From Gemmatimonadota bacterium (GTDB lineage: Bacteria > Gemmatimonadota > Gemmatimonadetes > Gemmatimonadales > Gemmatimonadaceae): DNA of 64,000 nt. The notes under the pieces are model-generated. The model did not search any database. It saw only the letters and a program-made list of their open reading frames with translations, and was not told the origin of the DNA. The stretch is taken from the NCBI GenBank assembly GCA_028287235.1, contig JAQBQB010000028.1, forward strand, positions 1-64,000. The letters run 5' to 3'. Numbering within the stretch: the first letter of the stretch is position 1; every line of letters starts with the position of its first letter. Position numbers and translations under genes: made by a program. Below, piece by piece: positions 62,855 through 64,000 of the stretch.

Positions 62855-63670
62855 ATGAGCCGCCCGCTACCGACCCGCGCCCTTCTCGCTGCCGCCCTCA
62901 TGGTGAGCGCCGCCGCCGCGGCAGCCGCGCAATCCGACCGCGCGGCCCGCTTCATGGAGAACTGCCAGCGCAACCGAAGCGACAACGAGCAGTTCTGCGA
63001 GACGCGCGACTTCACGCTCGCGGCGGGCAAGTCGCTCACGGTGGACGGCCGCGAGAACGGCGGCATCACGGTGCACGGTTGGGATCGCGCCGAGACGAAG
63101 GTGGTCGCAATGATCCAGGCGCAGGCGCTGAGCGTGTCCGACGCGGCCAGCATCGCGAAACAAATCTCGATCGCGACGAACGGCGCCGACGTTCGCGCCA
63201 CCGGCCCGAGCATGAACGGCCGGCGCGAGTCGTGGTCGGTGAGCTATGAGATCTGGGCGCCGCGCCAGACCGATCTATCGCTGAGCGCGAGCAACGGCGG
63301 GCTCTCGGTGGACGGCATCGCGTCGCGAATGGATCTCGAAACGGTGAACGGCGGGCTGTCGCTGGCCGACGTCGCCGGCGATGTCCGCGGCACCACGGTG
63401 AACGGCGGGATTACGGCCGATCTTTCCGGCGACCGGTGGGTGGGCTCCGGGCTCGACCTGAAAACGTCGAACGGCGGCGTGCATCTCACGCTGCCGAGCA
63501 ACTACTCGGCACAGCTGGAAACTGGAACGGTGAATGGCGGAATGGACATTGGATTTCCGATAACTGTTCAGGGAACTCTTGGGCGGCGATTCAGCACCCA
63601 GTTGGGAAACGGTGGGGCGATGATTCGGGCAACGACGACGAACGGTGGAGTGTCGATTCGTCGGAGGTAG
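62855..63670 (+). CDS. Exported DUF4097-like beta-helix protein with NGG ladder
   Basis: A 271-residue secreted protein with signal peptide (LLAAALMVSAAAAAAAQS). The body is a repeated beta-solenoid of the DUF4097 (putative adhesin) type. Each turn carries an NGG corner: RENGGITV, SNGGLSV, VNGGLSL, VNGGITA, SNGGVHL, VNGGMDI, GNGGAMI, TNGGVSI. GGAGA lies 8 nt before the ATG. The role is unknown; such proteins are often linked to envelope stress operons. It diverges from the M28 gene and is followed 26 bp later by a very long palindrome. Confidence 0.82.
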   Translation: MSRPLPTRALLAAALMVSAAAAAAAQSDRAARFMENCQRNRSDNEQFCETRDFTLAAGKSLTVDGRENGGITVHGWDRAETKVVAMIQAQALSVSDAASIAKQISIATNGADVRATGPSMNGRRESWSVSYEIWAPRQTDLSLSASNGGLSVDGIASRMDLETVNGGLSLADVAGDVRGTTVNGGITADLSGDRWVGSGLDLKTSNGGVHLTLPSNYSAQLETGTVNGGMDIGFPITVQGTLGRRFSTQLGNGGAMIRATTTNGGVSIRRR

Positions 63671-63696
63671 GGGGTTTCGTTTCGGCACGGCCGGCC

Positions 63697-63988
63697 GCTC
63701 TGCCGGGAGGATTCCGTCGTTTTGTTCACGGATGACGCGGAAACTGCCGCGGAAACGGCCGGATCGCTCCGTGAGGAGCGACGGGCCCTCTCGCAACGAG
63801 CCCGGACGATTTTTTCTTTGGAAGAGACGCTCGGGACGCCGCTCGAAACGTCCCGAGCGGCTGTGCCAAAGAAAAAGTTCGTCCGGGCTCGTTGCGTACG
63901 GAATCGTCAATGCGCTCGGAGCAATCCGGCCGTTTCCGCACCATCCGCGTCATCCGTGAACAAAACGACGGAATCCTCCCGGCAGAGC
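63697..63988. repeat. 292-bp near-perfect palindrome
   Basis: The left half (from GCTCTGCCGGGAGGATTCCG) and right half (ending at GGCAGAGC, 63988) are reverse complements. The outer 45 bp match perfectly, the middle is imperfect, and an inner block (GCAACGAGCCCGGACGA, TTTTTCTTTGG) matches again. A central hairpin has stem CGCTCGGGACG/CGTCCCGAGCG. Overlapping open frames on both strands encode similar peptides only because the sequence is palindromic. It may be a MITE-type element or a bidirectional terminator. Confidence 0.85.
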
Positions 63989-64000
63989 CGCAAGCCGGCG

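Overview
The window is a GC-rich stretch of an ordinary bacterial chromosome. No phage, plasmid, CRISPR array, rRNA or tRNA gene was recognised. The organism is most likely a member of the Gemmatimonadota, or a similarly GC-rich soil bacterium. This is inferred from the gene mix: many exported M20/M28 peptidases and beta-propeller proteins, MacB-type permease arrays, a bacillithiol gene, MglA/MglB and a NtrC-type regulator. No marker gene here proves it.

Layout. 1-2030: a remnant of a second comM copy and a propeller lipoprotein broken by two compensating frameshifts. 2.1-8.98 kb: comM, a beta-carbonic-anhydrase-like protein, a PAS histidine kinase, a permease-tail remnant, a VanX-like lipoprotein and three small conserved proteins. 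9.0-13.3 kb: an exported alpha/beta hydrolase, two exported M20 peptidases and a small membrane protein. 13.4-17 kb: a tandem pseudokinase-kinase protein and an aldehyde dehydrogenase. 17.1-22.6 kb: a 1316-residue NtrY-like kinase, a creatininase-fold protein and an exported protein. 22.8-31.7 kb: a TolC-MacA-ATPase operon with two duplicated permease pairs. 31.8-35.6 kb: bshB1-kynA and a cysteine desulfurase-mnmA pair. 35.6-44.06 kb (minus strand): a housekeeping block in transcription order SRP RNA, dnaX, ybaB, recR, a small ORF, mglB, mglA, pgsA, cinA, grpE, dnaJ. 44.1-53.4 kb: an MmcQ/YjbR protein, threonine dehydratase, exported propeller and Ig-like proteins (one frameshifted), threonine aldolase, small membrane-associated proteins, and a NtrC-type regulator with a degenerate kinase partner. 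53.4-59.8 kb: a central-carbon block (class II aldolase, pgi, an MBL hydrolase, pyk, transaldolase). 59.8-63.7 kb: three exported proteins. A 292-bp near-perfect palindrome closes the window.

The signals least explained by standard annotation are as follows. (i) Three copies of a 120-160 bp inverted-repeat element whose arms carry telomere-like TTTAGGG/CCCTAAA units, each sitting at a gene 3' end. (ii) A recurrent TANNNT-(5-7 nt)-ATG arrangement before nine genes, suggesting leaderless mRNAs. (iii) The tandem pseudokinase-kinase protein. (iv) A NtrC-type regulator with GAFTGS in place of GAFTGA, co-encoded with a histidine-box protein that lacks an ATP-binding domain. (v) The terminal palindrome. 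Four gene disruptions (near 1120, 1500, 47040 and 48334) could be true decay or assembly errors. No wholly new system is proven here.
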